A DNA stretch of 64,000 bases from Myoxocephalus aenaeus (taxonomy: Eukaryota; Chordata; Actinopteri; Perciformes; Cottidae), in NCBI GenBank assembly GCA_038501785.1, contig JBAMJR010000246.1, positions 1,469,001-1,533,000 of the forward strand, given 5' to 3'. The position numbers were made by a program, and so were the translations under genes. Positions 34,981 through 46,904 of this stretch are shown here, piece by piece. Each line of letters starts with the position of its first letter. The first letter of the stretch is position 1. The notes below the pieces were generated by a model. That model made no database searches and was not told where the DNA came from. It was given only the letters and a program-made list of their open reading frames with translations.

Positions 34981-36450
34981 AGCTTCAGTCAGAGATAAGA
35001 TCAAACGCAAACTGAAAGGCCTCTATCTGACTTGCACTGCCCCAACACGACCAAATGTCTGTTTTCCTTCCACATTGGTGCGACTATTTTAAGTTGTTTA
35101 GACAGCAAATCACGGTCTCTGTTTCTAAAGAGTTGATTGAAAACAGGTGGTGGTAATGGGGCTGGGTTCATTGTGATACACAGGTGTCCTTCATTATTAT
35201 AATACTGTCAATTACTCCCCATTGTTCAGCCTCCAATGCATTGCTGGAATGTCATGAAAATAAATCATCCACAAATACATCATCCACTTTTTCAAGCCTT
35301 TTTCAAACTAAAAAAGTTATATAATTTGAGTCACTGAATACACTTTTAACGGATTCTGGTAGGGGCTGGCCAAAAGCAAATCGATTTTTGGCAAAATCAA
35401 AGATTGATGAAATAAGGAAAACTCTTTGCACTTTGCAACAATACATTTCACAATATTCATTAGTTGTTTAATTGACTCAAAAGGCCTTACACTGCTCAAA
35501 TATTTAGGGGTTATTTTATTTCCTTATTTGTGAAATAATAATAATTCTGCTGTTGATCAGTGTATTGGGTCAGTAAAAAAGGGCATCATTCCTTTTGTAT
35601 TTGACTTTTTTTGGGTGGGTTTGCTTGATGTTTTTCCTATGTGCTAAAGTGAAAATATTATTTGGGTCATAAAAATCCAGTGTAACACCAGAGATATTGT
35701 GTTAGTTGTTAACTCAATCTACGTCTGCAGATCTATTTAGGGATCATATGATAAAGATTGTCAAAGGTTAAGCAGGTTTTTGAAGGCCATTGAGATCAAT
35801 CTTATAAAAAGGCCTCCACCTGTTGGGTAAAGGTTTTGATTTTGTTTTCACCTAAAATCTCTTCTGCTCCACCCCAGTTGAGAAACCGGTAACCAACATG
35901 TTAAACAAGCAAATGCAATGCTGCGTGTCCCAGTTAATGAATATGCTGCCCTCAAAGGTACGGTCTACATCATCATTCCACATGTTTTTGGTTTTACATT
36001 TTTGTCATGGATAGCGTTTGTGAATATGCCAGTGACATTGGCACGATCTGCCCTGAAACTGGCACGTTACTCCCTAAAGTGGTCAGGCGGCCTGTTTCCT
36101 CTCTGAAGTTACATTTTATATTAATGGGTTAGTCAGTGTTGATCACTGACAGAGTTGACTCGCCTTTTATGTTTCTATTGGCTTGTGAGGACTGGTCCCT
36201 GTTTGCTGCAGTACTAAAACTAATAAAACATCCATCAAACAGCAAAGAGGAACTTCATATAATTTGGAACATTTTAAAGGAGGCCATAACATAAGTATGA
36301 GTACAATTACAGAGGAGGTCTTGAACAACACCATGATGCCTATCAATAGATGTGTCCCAATGCAGCTGAAGCAGGAAGTGGTTGTGCTGCGGCTCCTTTA
36401 AGGATCGGGCAGCAGCCTATTTGTTACCAGGACGACAAGTAATGACAAAA
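34981..36450. other. Intergenic DNA between the repeat-protein gene and mapk15
   Basis: No supported exon. A TTAAAATAG motif on the minus strand near 35080-35090, about 105 bp before the repeat-protein ATG, is a possible TATA-like element for that gene. Nothing else stands out. Confidence 0.4.
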
Positions 36451-36938
36451 CTCCGGCTGGACTGTTTGCAGTCAGCAGTGTGAGTAAGTGTGTGTGTGTC
36501 TGTGGAAGTATCAGCGTGACAAACAACCACTGAGTCTGCACAGTGCAGGTGAACAGAGTGTATTTTTCCAGTCACTAAATTGATTTAAAACGACCCAACT
36601 GCTTCTCGACGGACATGGATTGGACATTTGGCTAACGCTTCCGCGTCGCTACTTAACGCTGTATACTAACGCTAGGTCGCGTGCGCGTTGCCAGATAAGA
36701 CTCAAAACTACCGAAAGACTCGTCTTTTGCTTCCGTGCATTTTTTTTTACTTTCAATTTGAAGCTACATTTCTGACGACGGACGTGGCTCCACAATTCAG
36801 TAATTTCTACCTACAGTTTTCATGTTTTTCCAGAAACTCAAGACCACTGATCTCTTTCAGAAATATTCAAAGGATACGGTGATGATTTCTGATCAGAGGA
36901 GCGTACTAATTTAAAAAAAAAAAAAAAGACAAAAAAAC
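36400..36938 (+). promoter_or_regulatory. Presumed mapk15 promoter and 5' UTR
   Basis: Sequence upstream of the mapk15 ATG at 36939. At about 36423 it holds GTTACCAGGACGAC, a loose match to an RFX X-box (left half good, right half 4 of 6). The ATG follows an A-rich run of about 15 bases. The transcription start cannot be placed. Confidence 0.35.
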
Positions 36939-39900
36939 ATGAGCAAAAAATCAACAAACGTGTCTGAGGTGGAGGACCACATTTCTCTGAAGTATGAAAT
37001 CAAGAAGAGACTCGGAAAGGGGGTGAGTGACCTTTTGTCTCTTGATTTACTAAATTTCATGGAAATGGAAGCTAATGTATCCCCGGCTATAATCACAAGC
37101 TCCTTACTGCCCCTTTGGTATGAATCCCCATTTGCACACGTTTTGTTAGTCACTAAACAGTTTCAACGCTGTTTTGGCAAACACCCTTCTTTATCTCAAT
37201 CTGTGCTCTATATCTGTACAATGATGTTGGCCACATCTTAAAGGCTAAAGTACAGGGGTGGGGGGGTACTTTAGCCTTAAGATGCATTCCTAAAAATGAT
37301 CCAGACTTAAGGTCCTAAATACCAGTGTTGTAAGCAAGGCTTTATTTACTTTGGCAGGACAAACTCTTGCTTTGCAGATCAGCTGTTGTGTGAGGACACT
37401 TGTTCCCTTTAAACCCCTTTTGTTTTTCTCTCCACTGTACGGTTGCCACAGGACTAAAAACAGCATGGTTTCCTTCCATGGACTGTCCACAGAGACTCAC
37501 AAATTGCTGCTCTGTTTTGCAATGGCCAGGTGGTAACTCCCACGTAAACATGTTGTATTGGCTAACTAAACATACCTGAGGGCCTGACTCATGTTATACA
37601 TCCATTTAACCTGTTTACAGTAGACTGAGCAGTCCTATGCAGTGATGATTTAGGGACCCAACGCACAATGAGCAGTATTGTGCTAATTGGCTTTAAAGGA
37701 TCATAAAGTGCTTTTACAGCAGAAAAAAAAGTTTAATTATTCTGAATAAATCACTATCTTTTCTTTTGGAGCTGCGGTTTGACGGATTTAAAAGCCATCT
37801 GATTCACACCAGGGCTGTGTGCTATGATGCCCTGCCTCACTGCTGCCTATGTTATGCTTGACTTCACTGCCTTCATCAGCACCCTGACTCTCCCTTTCCC
37901 GTTGGAGCTAGCTACCATTGAGGACGCGGAGGTCATGTCTTCACCTTTTCCAATAGGAATATGATGCTCAGAAGTGCAGTTTGCATTTTGGGGGATTAAA
38001 AGTTTCACATACCGCATTTTAAAAGGCACATAATATCTTGATCCTTAGATATGACGTGTCTTATGCCAAGAAAAAAAAAAAAAAACGTTTAGACAACCTC
38101 TTGGGCATACAACTTTTTTAAATGAATCAGAAAAAGGTATAACAATGGACTTAATTAAACATGGGGGAAAAGAATACTCAAAATTATTAGAAAATGTTGC
38201 TAAATTTCAGATCTTTATTTGGAGATGGAGCAGCTGCATTGACTTATTACCTTTAGTGTTTCTAAATTCCTGCTACAGCCCTGACACCAGTGTTTCCCCA
38301 ATTTAGTGTTCTATATGTTTGTGCCTGGTTGACATCCTGCAGTTAAAATTATATGAATACGTCACAGAATGTAAGCCCTGTATTGCATGGAGAAGAGGTG
38401 ACCTGATGTGTTACCAGTATGTTGTATTTCTCTCAGGCTTATGGCATTGTATGGAAAGCAGTTGATAGACAGACGGGCGAGATTGTGGCTGTGAAGAAGA
38501 TCTTTGATGCCTTCAGGAACAGGACAGATGCCCAGGTGTGTGCTTGATACTATACTTGCACTATAAGTGACAATAAAGTAAAGTAATGATTGTATCTGGT
38601 TAACTTTATTCTTAATGCAGCATACAAATTGTGTCGCAATATTATTTTTTTTCCTTTTTATGATAATTGTCTAGAAGTGTTTCCCAAATTGGCTCCATGC
38701 CTGTTTCAATAGAAAGACAAGTTTGGCTAATGATTAAACAGACCAAGAGGCTTGTGTGTGCCTAGTTTATGGCTGTGTGTCGCTTGCAAATTTAATATCT
38801 TAATTGTAATTCTCTTTCCTTTTTCAGCGGACATTCAGGGAAATCATGTTCCTCCAGGTAACAATAATAGTTGTTTTTGAAGCAAATATCAACTGACTGT
38901 CATACTATCATTCTCTTAAATTTAAATCCCAAAGACTGTTAGGTTAATAATCTCAGCCCCACTTCTCTTCATTTTGTTTCAATAATATCTGTCTTTGTCC
39001 AGTCTCTTTCATAATGTACAAAATATTGGGTACACTTCATGATAAACAGTAATTGTTGTGTCTGATATTACTGCTCCTTATTCCTTAGTCGGTAAATGAG
39101 CTCCATTGCCAATTCTGCAAAAACATGCCACCACAACAAAATGGAAATTCCTTTTATACTCTTCTTTATAAACACGTTTACAGGTAAATAGCTCCATTAG
39201 TTAATAGTCTGCTCCACTGATACAGTAGTTGTACCATGCCCCGCCTACTCTGGCACACACTGTTTATTTTTCCGTGACTGTTTCGTCACAGTTCATTGCT
39301 TTATTCACATGCTGGAAAGGTTTCTCAACCAATTTTGCAGCTGTTCAGTTAACTGTGTGAAAACCATTGAGCGACGACACTGCTGGTACAGTGTGTTGAA
39401 AAATGGACAGTAACAAACTTAAACATTATTATTCTTATTAATATTATTACATGGCCATATACATGACTTGTTATCAACATATTCCTATTTAATTCCTAAT
39501 CTGCTGACCTACATTTATGTGACCTTAAACTGTGCCTCTTCCCCCATATCAGCTATTGTCTTCTTCCAGGAAAATTCCAGTAATTGGGTTTATAGTGACC
39601 ATTATGTAACCTCTGTTAAAACGTTCTCTAATGTTTAATCTTTACACAATACCTGCCAGTTATTATGGGTCAAACAACAGTAGCCAGAGCTCTGGCTTTC
39701 TATGTGTATGTGGTTTCTGTTACTAAAAATCTAAATTCTGTTTTCAGGAGTTTGGAGATCATCTCAACATCGTTAAACTTCTAAATGTCGTCAGAGCTCA
39801 AAATGATAAAGACATATACCTCATCTTTGAATATATGGGTGAGTGTTTGGAGTTTTTTTGTACACAAACATAGCTTAAAAAAAGACTCGTTAATCAGCTA

Positions 39901-42900
39901 TGACACAACAGCATGGCGAAGAGTAAGGCAGCAGTGGTTCTTAGCAGTTTAACTTGGCACTGTGTCTATGTGAGGGTTTCAGCTTCATTCGGTTGGCTAC
40001 ACTGTCTTTACTGCTGAGTCCACAGATTTGCCTCCACCTCTCTGCAGTCTAATCCATGACTTTACACCAGCATCCATCACAGACCTCCACTGTTTCTCTC
40101 TGGCATTTTTGTTTTCGGGAACTTGGTTAAAATCATTGTACAATTATGGAGGATCGTGTGTTCAGCAGCTCTATGCCAAAATCACAAATAACTGATGACG
40201 ATTTACGATTCCATCATTGGTAGATGTTACTGCAACGGTCATGTTATCTTAATAAAAATGTTCTACTTTGTACCAGATACCGACCTGCATGCAGTGATAA
40301 AGAAAGGCACCCTGCTGAAAGACATCCACAAACGTTATGTGATGTACCAGCTCCTCAAAGCCATCAAATACCTGCATTCAGGAAATGTTATCCACAGGGA
40401 CCAAAAGGTACGCCAGGTGGACAGTATTAAGCATTAGTCCATTATTTTGATTTAAAAAATCTAACTTAAATACCAGCATTGTACTTGTACCTTCACAGTA
40501 TCACATGTTAATGATGTCCTTTATCTTTGTTTGTGGTTGCTCCTTAGTTTCTCAATTAATTAAGTCATTGTTTTGTTTTTGAGTAGTGCAAGTTGAGCTC
40601 TTCAAATTGCTTGCTTTGGTTGACCAACAGTCCAAAACCTAAAGCTTTTCAGTCTGAAATCTGATGCTGATCTAAACCCAGAAAATTGTTAATTGTATCA
40701 GTTCTCATGTAAATCTAAGCAACTTTGTACAAAATACTGTTTCATGTAATTTTATTCACTAACACGGCTACACAAAACGGCCTCTGATCCTAGAAACTAG
40801 AACTTCTCCCCCCCTCCTCTCCTATTCCACCTCTTTTCACTCTTTGTGAGATTTCTGTTTTTATACCTTGGTCGAGGTGCTCGATTTCTGTAGATATGTG
40901 AAAACTAAACTATTATTTTCCCTGTGAAGATTGTTTCTCTTGTCTGTGTTTCCCACAGCCATCTAATGTACTGCTGGACACTGACTGTGTAGTCAAGCTG
41001 TGTGATTTTGGCTTGGCCAGATCCCTCAATCAGATCCAAGAAGACAGTGGGAATCCGGCACTGACTGAGTACGTGGCGACGCGGTGGTACCGAGCTCCTG
41101 AGATCCTGTTGGGATCCACGAGGTATCAACTGAGATGTGCATCTGTTAGTCAGTATCTGTACCACGTCTTCTCGTGGTGCTTTTTCTTCACAGCAGTTGA
41201 TTTAACAATGATGAAAAAGTTTCCATTAACATTTTTTAATTCAAGCGACAGAATACTTCTGTGTAAAGTAAGTTGTGAGTGTTCCAAACTGTAAGAGGAG
41301 TACATCTTGTCCAAAGGTACACTAAAGGTGTGGACATGTGGAGCCTCGGCTGTATCCTGGGAGAGATGCTGCTGGGAAAAGCCCTGTTCCCCGGGACATC
41401 CACCATTAATCAAATAGAGAAGATCATGATGGCCATACCACACCCCAGCCCAGAAGGTAATTAAAGAACTCCAGATTAAATTAATTTAAACCCCTCGCAC
41501 TTTACTTGTAGTAATGGCCTGCTTTAATCGCTTTTAATAAATTAAATGTGATTTAACTTTCAGATATTCTTGCAATCAAGTCTGAATATGGATCCGCTGT
41601 CATTCAGAGAATGTTACTGAAGTAAGTTGTTTAATGTTGTGAAACATGTTAACAATGAATGAAAGAGGTTATTTTTGTATGTGTAGCCTACTTGTTCATA
41701 TAAATAACCAACAATGCATCTGTTGAATTTCACGCGGTCAGCTCGCATGGATTACTTTGTTAATGTGTAAATACAGAGTGTACACAGTTGCTGGTGATGC
41801 TTGGCCTCTTTCTGGCCTTGTCAGTCCTGGCATTGAGCGTTTTGTGAGTGATAATAACAAATGTCCTCCACTGGGAAGACTGTTATCAGAGCCTGCAAGT
41901 GGAGGTGGGCCTGATTACAGTACATGATCAGAGAGCAGGAGCAGTAATTATTGTGGAGATGCAGTGACAAATGGAAATCATGAACTGTAATGACAGCTTT
42001 AAAAGACCACCTTGTTGAAAAAGGAGTGTTGGAAATGAGCAATGCAGAGAATTATGCTTGCTATAGGTCTGATCTTTGAACAGGATCGGATGTTTTGTGA
42101 ACAGCAAATATCTGTCTGTACTTTAAAAGGAAAAGTATTGGTATTTATGTATCTTTTACTCTCAAACTCAAATTTGGTCTGATTATTTCAATCAGATCTC
42201 TTGTCTGCATATGTGAAAGAAGTTCTCCAACCCAAAACTGTTGGTGGTTGTTTTTTTAACTGTACAATGCAGAGGAATACTAAATCTCTGAAGAACCCTT
42301 TAAACTTCCTTCCTTCACCAGACCGCAGGTGCCTTTTGAGGATCTTCTCCAGCCTTTTGCGCCTCCTGATGCTCTGGACCTGTTGAGAGGTTTGCTAGTT
42401 TTCAACCCAGACAAGCGGCTGACTGCTGAGCAAGCCCTCCAACACCCATATGTAGCTAGGTATTTTGTTTTAATCAATAATTCTAATTATTAATTGATTA
42501 GTAACTGTGGTTTCCCTAACAGCAACATGATTGTAGTGATGTATTTGTATTCTGTTCTCTTTAGTGTTCTCAGGTGAACAGTAAAAAAAAAAATCCTCTG
42601 TATTTTTTGCTTCAAAGATTGAGTTTATAGACATCAATATTTTATAAATCATAGCTATGATTTATCCACAATTGTGTTTTCTGTCTATGGAGGTTTCATA
42701 ATCCAGCCAAGGAGCCAGCTCTTAACTATGATGTCGTGCTAACAGTGGATGATGATGTACAATTATCTGTGGTTCAGTACCGCAACCAACTTTATGAGGT
42801 AAAAAAAAAAAAATCCTAAATATTGGCAACATTGAATTTAATCTTAACCATACTACTTAGCAGTGTACTGCAGAAATAATGTGTTTGACCTGATCACACA

Positions 42901-44305
42901 GGTTAAACCTAACTGTCCTCTTTACTTGCAGATGATACTGGAGAGGAGAACTAATCAGGGTGGGCTAAGGCTGATCCAGCCAAAAGATGGAGGCTGTGTC
43001 AGTAGCACTGAGAATCCCAAAGTGGAGGATAAAGTAGAGAAGGGCGCAGTGGCAGCAGATGGGGACGAAGACCATGAGGGGAAAACACAACATGAAGAGA
43101 CAAACCACGAGCCTTCACATACAGGCGTCACTAAACCTGGGCCTGTGGACGTGTCAACTCCTCTGGCTGTAGAGACGAGGAGTCCATTATCTAGCCCTTT
43201 CTTGGGAAAATTCACATATAACCCCATCACACATGCCCCGAGTAGGTCTGAATTTAATGTTTTCCTTGGCTGGGTATCGAAATTCAATACTTTTTGGTAC
43301 TGATAAAAATATGTTGTTAACACAGAATAAAAAAAAAGAAAGCCTGAATGTTCTGTATATTATCACAATATATACGCCTATAGAACATTTGAAGAGAATT
43401 GTTTATTGTGTGTTTTGCATCTTTTTTTGGGGGTCAATGATTCATTCAAAATAGGTTTGTAGGGAGGTGGAAAGAGTAATTCTGTGTATATATAATATAT
43501 ACAATTATTTGAGAGGTATATTATCATATGTGTATTATCAACGTGGTATCAGTATTTCATTTTTAAATATTGTGTTTATTGTCAATACCAGTGTATTGCT
43601 ATACCCCTTGATATCAGTATATACACTCGGATATTGTCTCAACGCTGATTTCCATGCCATTACAAATCTAAACTAAACAATACAGCTACATGTATTTTGC
43701 ATGCATCTCTCAAACACAGAATATATCCACACTCTCTCAGTTAGAAAACTAAAACTCTTTTCTCCATTCAGATGGTTTTGTTCGGAGTCCAGCTGGTCCT
43801 CATAACTACCCCTGTGCTGCAACCAGCAGGAAACTAATGGCACAGATGAGTAATGGAGATGTAACAACATCACCAACAGAGGGCGCCAACACTAGTGTAG
43901 TAAGCAACAGACTTCAGTCCAATTCCTGTTCAGTTTTGTTTTCTCCAGCTGTGATGTAATCTTGTTTCGTTTATTTGTACCTCTTTGCATTTTCTTTTTA
44001 CTCGTGATGTTATTGTGGCTCGGTCTATAAGTTGCTCTGTCTCTTGTCCCTACCTTCACCAGTCCATGGACCAGATTCTCCGGCCTTGTCGCTCAGCCCC
44101 TGTGGCCCAACATAACCGCTCCTTCTCCTTGACCCTAAACCAAACCCACAACAACCTGCTGGTTCGCAAGGATGAGCCATCCCTGTCCTCTGGGCTATGC
44201 GTCACATCTGCATGCCTGGTTAGTACACAACATCTCAGGACATGTAGAATATAACTCAATGCCAGGATGCAATTTCAGGCTGATGACATGCTTGCGACAA
44301 TTTAG

Positions 44306-44376
<71 letters not shown>

Positions 44377-44647
44377 TTATATAAGCTGTGTGGCTTTGCT
44401 GAGATGGAAAGGCTGTCGTGACCTGTCTAACTTTGGTTTTCTTCACATGCAGAACCAGCGCTCCAGCTCCCAGGTTCGAGAGGCTCAGCCACCGACACGG
44501 TTCAGCAAGAAATTATTTCAGAATAACTGTAATGTGGCAGCTGCAGGCGACCCCCGAGCCAAACTTGGCAGCTATTCCCAGGCCTATGGTACCATCAACA
44601 AAACTGATCTAGACAATCTGCTTCGAAGCCGTCCTTACAACCAGTAA
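36939..44647 (+). CDS. mapk15: Mitogen-activated protein kinase 15 (ERK7/ERK8)
   Basis: Coding exons: 36939-37022, 38437-38535, 38828-38857, 39748-39838, 40277-40407, 40959-41122, 41317-41456, 41564-41621, 42322-42459, 42693-42798, 42932-43241, 43772-43899, 44063-44218, 44453-44647. Phases agree and give 609 aa (human 544). It is an atypical MAP kinase linked to ciliogenesis and autophagy. Seen: Gly-rich loop GKGAYGIVWK (about 26-35), catalytic Lys in VAVKK (about 48), HRDQKPSN (Asp about 143), DFG (161-163), activation motif TEY (181-183), VATRWYRAPE, and GVDMWSLGCILGEML. The HRDQK variant in place of HRDLK is typical of MAPK15. After the kinase core, LYEMILE contains a YxxI match to the LC3-interacting motif reported for human MAPK15. 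The tail is long, Ser/Pro rich and basic, ending GSYSQAYGTI...RPYNQ, and the SYSQAYG block is conserved. The acceptor before 41317 has a poor pyrimidine tract, yet the frame requires it. Confidence 0.97.
44308..44373. repeat. (AT)n microsatellite
   Basis: Pure AT run in the last mapk15 intron. Confidence 0.95.
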
Positions 44648-45349
44648 TGGCTGTCATGTCAACCATAACAAAGGGGGCCGAATGAACACACACAAGATTT
44701 GCCTTGCACAAGGATGATAGACACGAGGCAAGCTGACAAATAACATGTCAAATTAAATTGTGAAGACCGTTACACCTCTTGTAGATTGCATTTATCTGTT
44801 GCTGTAGATTCACTCAACAGCTATTCTCAAAAGGCTTCATTACCAACCAGACCGAAACCCCAGACCTTCAGGGGCCTTGAAGGCCCATTTGAGGTGTGTC
44901 AGTTTGTGGTAATTCACAAATAACTGTTAGCACATTATCAGCTGAAATGAAACATTCACATGCTGAATACTCTTAAATATGTTTGTGTTTTAACTCATTA
45001 TCACTGGCAGGGCGTCAATAGACGCTCACAAATACTTTTCACCCCGGGGCCCACTGCAGGGTCAAACCAGACATGATTGTTCATGTTAATCTATGTAGCT
45101 AAAGCGCTATAGGGTAAATATGTTATGCACATAAAGCCAGTTGGTTTGTGATGGACACAATCATTGTAAAATATGGCAATAGCTGTTTGAATTGATTATG
45201 CAACAATTCATTGTTTTTCATGTGAATGCAGCAGCAATCAGCACTTGTTCCTAATGTGTACAGAAAGAAAAATGAGTGTTTCCTGAACCCAGTTTATAAT
45301 GTTTAACTGACATGGATGATTGTGGCAATAAGCCACCAGAAAGTTTAAT

Positions 45350-45355
45350 AATAAA
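45350..45355 (+). terminator. Possible mapk15 polyadenylation signal
   Basis: AATAAA about 700 bp after the mapk15 stop. The dispersed repeat to its right makes a longer 3' UTR less likely. Confidence 0.35.
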
Positions 45356-46175
45356 CGGAGGTGGAAGTACTCAGATCCTTGCTTTTTACTTGAAATATTG
45401 TATACTTTGACCTTTTTGGGTCTCAAACTTTTATTTATATCATCGAAAATTGATGGTAATTAGAAGTCTAGAGGAAAGGTCTCTCTTTGGTGGAACTGCT
45501 AACAACGCATAGACATCTCAGACATGTCTAGGAGCCTCACATAGACACTGCTTTTTATAAGAGGTCACAATCCAAAAAGCCTGGAAACCACTGGTCTTAC
45601 ACAATGATTGTATTTATAAGCGTATCATGTGTTGTTGTTTTTTATATCTACAAAGTACTTGCCTGATATTCGACAGAATTGTCTTGACGTGGGCGGATTC
45701 AAAGGTCTGCAGGAAAGGTAGAAGTGTAAAGTAATCAGTGTGGAAGAAGTACTTATATATTTTTAACTTTTATATAAGTAAAAGTAGTATTCTAACATTG
45801 TAGAAATATTCCGTTTCAAGTAAAGGTACTGCATTCAATTGAATTGACTTTAGTAAAAGTACAAATGCAAATGTATTAGAATCAAAATAATATAAAATTA
45901 AGTAAAAGTAAAAGTACTCATTTTGCAGAATGGCCCATTTCATAAAATTTGATTATAGTTATTGATGCATTTGTGTGTAAGCATCACTTTAATGTTGCAG
46001 TTGGTAAAGTTTGGGGTTATTTTAACAATCTTGCTTCATCTATAATCTATTATTTATATTCTGCAAAGTATTCAGTAACTATAGCTTTCAGATCAATGTA
46101 GGGGCGTTGAATAAAGTAACATTAAATGGATATACTAAAGTACAAGTACCTTACATTTAAAATAAGTACAGTGTT
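45356..46175. repeat. Dispersed teleost repeat rich in AAGTAAAAGTA
   Basis: Contains GGAGGTGGAAGTACTCAGAT at the left, then many AAGTAAAAGTA / AAAGTACT words and their complements to about 45935 and again near 46130-46165. This is a known fish interspersed motif with self-complementary parts (TACTTTTAC/GTAAAAGTA). The limits are approximate and I assign no family. Confidence 0.45.
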
Positions 46176-46261
46176 GTTGTTATGCATCATGCAGGACCCG
46201 CCACAATCTAGATATTTCGATCACAGTATTTTGTACATCCTGTACAAACCTTTAACTGCAC

Positions 46262-46266
46262 ATATG

Positions 46267-46345
<79 letters not shown>

Positions 46346-46346
46346 G

Positions 46347-46381
<35 letters not shown>

Positions 46382-46406
46382 GTATATATATATATATATA
46401 TATATC
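46262..46406. repeat. (TA)n microsatellite with TATG insert
   Basis: Two long TA runs flank a (TATG)n stretch at about 46332-46352, 30 bp before the grina promoter region. Confidence 0.95.
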
Positions 46407-46439
46407 TCAATCATATGACCCTAACGAAAAATACTGCGT

Positions 46440-46626
46440 CATTATGGCGAGGGCAGAGATAAAGTGTGTCATTTTATGTAACACGCGGAGATTCCCACAA
46501 ACCACGTGACGACGTCGTGTGGTGTCGTCAGAGGCTCCGCTCGAGACCCAGTTGATCAGTCCAGAGCACAGAGATCCAGGAGACAGAATTAATGTCGGCT
46601 GTCACTCTGAAATATACATATTAAAG
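46440..46626 (+). promoter_or_regulatory. Probable grina promoter and non-coding first exon
   Basis: The grina ATG exon opens after an acceptor at 54445, so an upstream non-coding exon is expected. The best donor is TTAAAG before GTACGTG at 46627. Just upstream lies a CpG-rich segment with CCACGTGACGACGTCGTG, containing an E-box (CACGTG) and a palindromic ACGACGTCGT. The first intron would be about 7.8 kb. Confidence 0.5.
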
Positions 46627-46865
46627 GTACGTGGGTCCGACTTTAGTGGGACTACGTTCGTTGTGTGTTTTAACGCTAAATGTAGAAACCGTTTGATTAC
46701 ATATGATGGTTGTGCGGCTAGCGAGCTGGTTAGCAACGGTCAGCATCTCGCCCGTGCGCGTGCGTGAGCACGAACGGATGGTTCATTTCTACATAGGTTG
46801 ATGCAGTAAACCGCAAAGATAATACATTCGGCTTGAAAATTAGCTGACAGCTCAGCCCCGTGAAA

Positions 46866-46868
46866 GTG

Positions 46869-46904
<36 letters not shown>
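46866..46904. repeat. (GT)n tract
   Basis: GT run followed by a GGGGACGGGGACGGGGG stretch in the first grina intron. The G-rich part could form a quadruplex. Confidence 0.85.

Noticed and set aside
46126..46509. Open frames rich in Tyr-Ile across the AT microsatellite
   Set aside because: Translation of a (TA)n repeat; not a gene.
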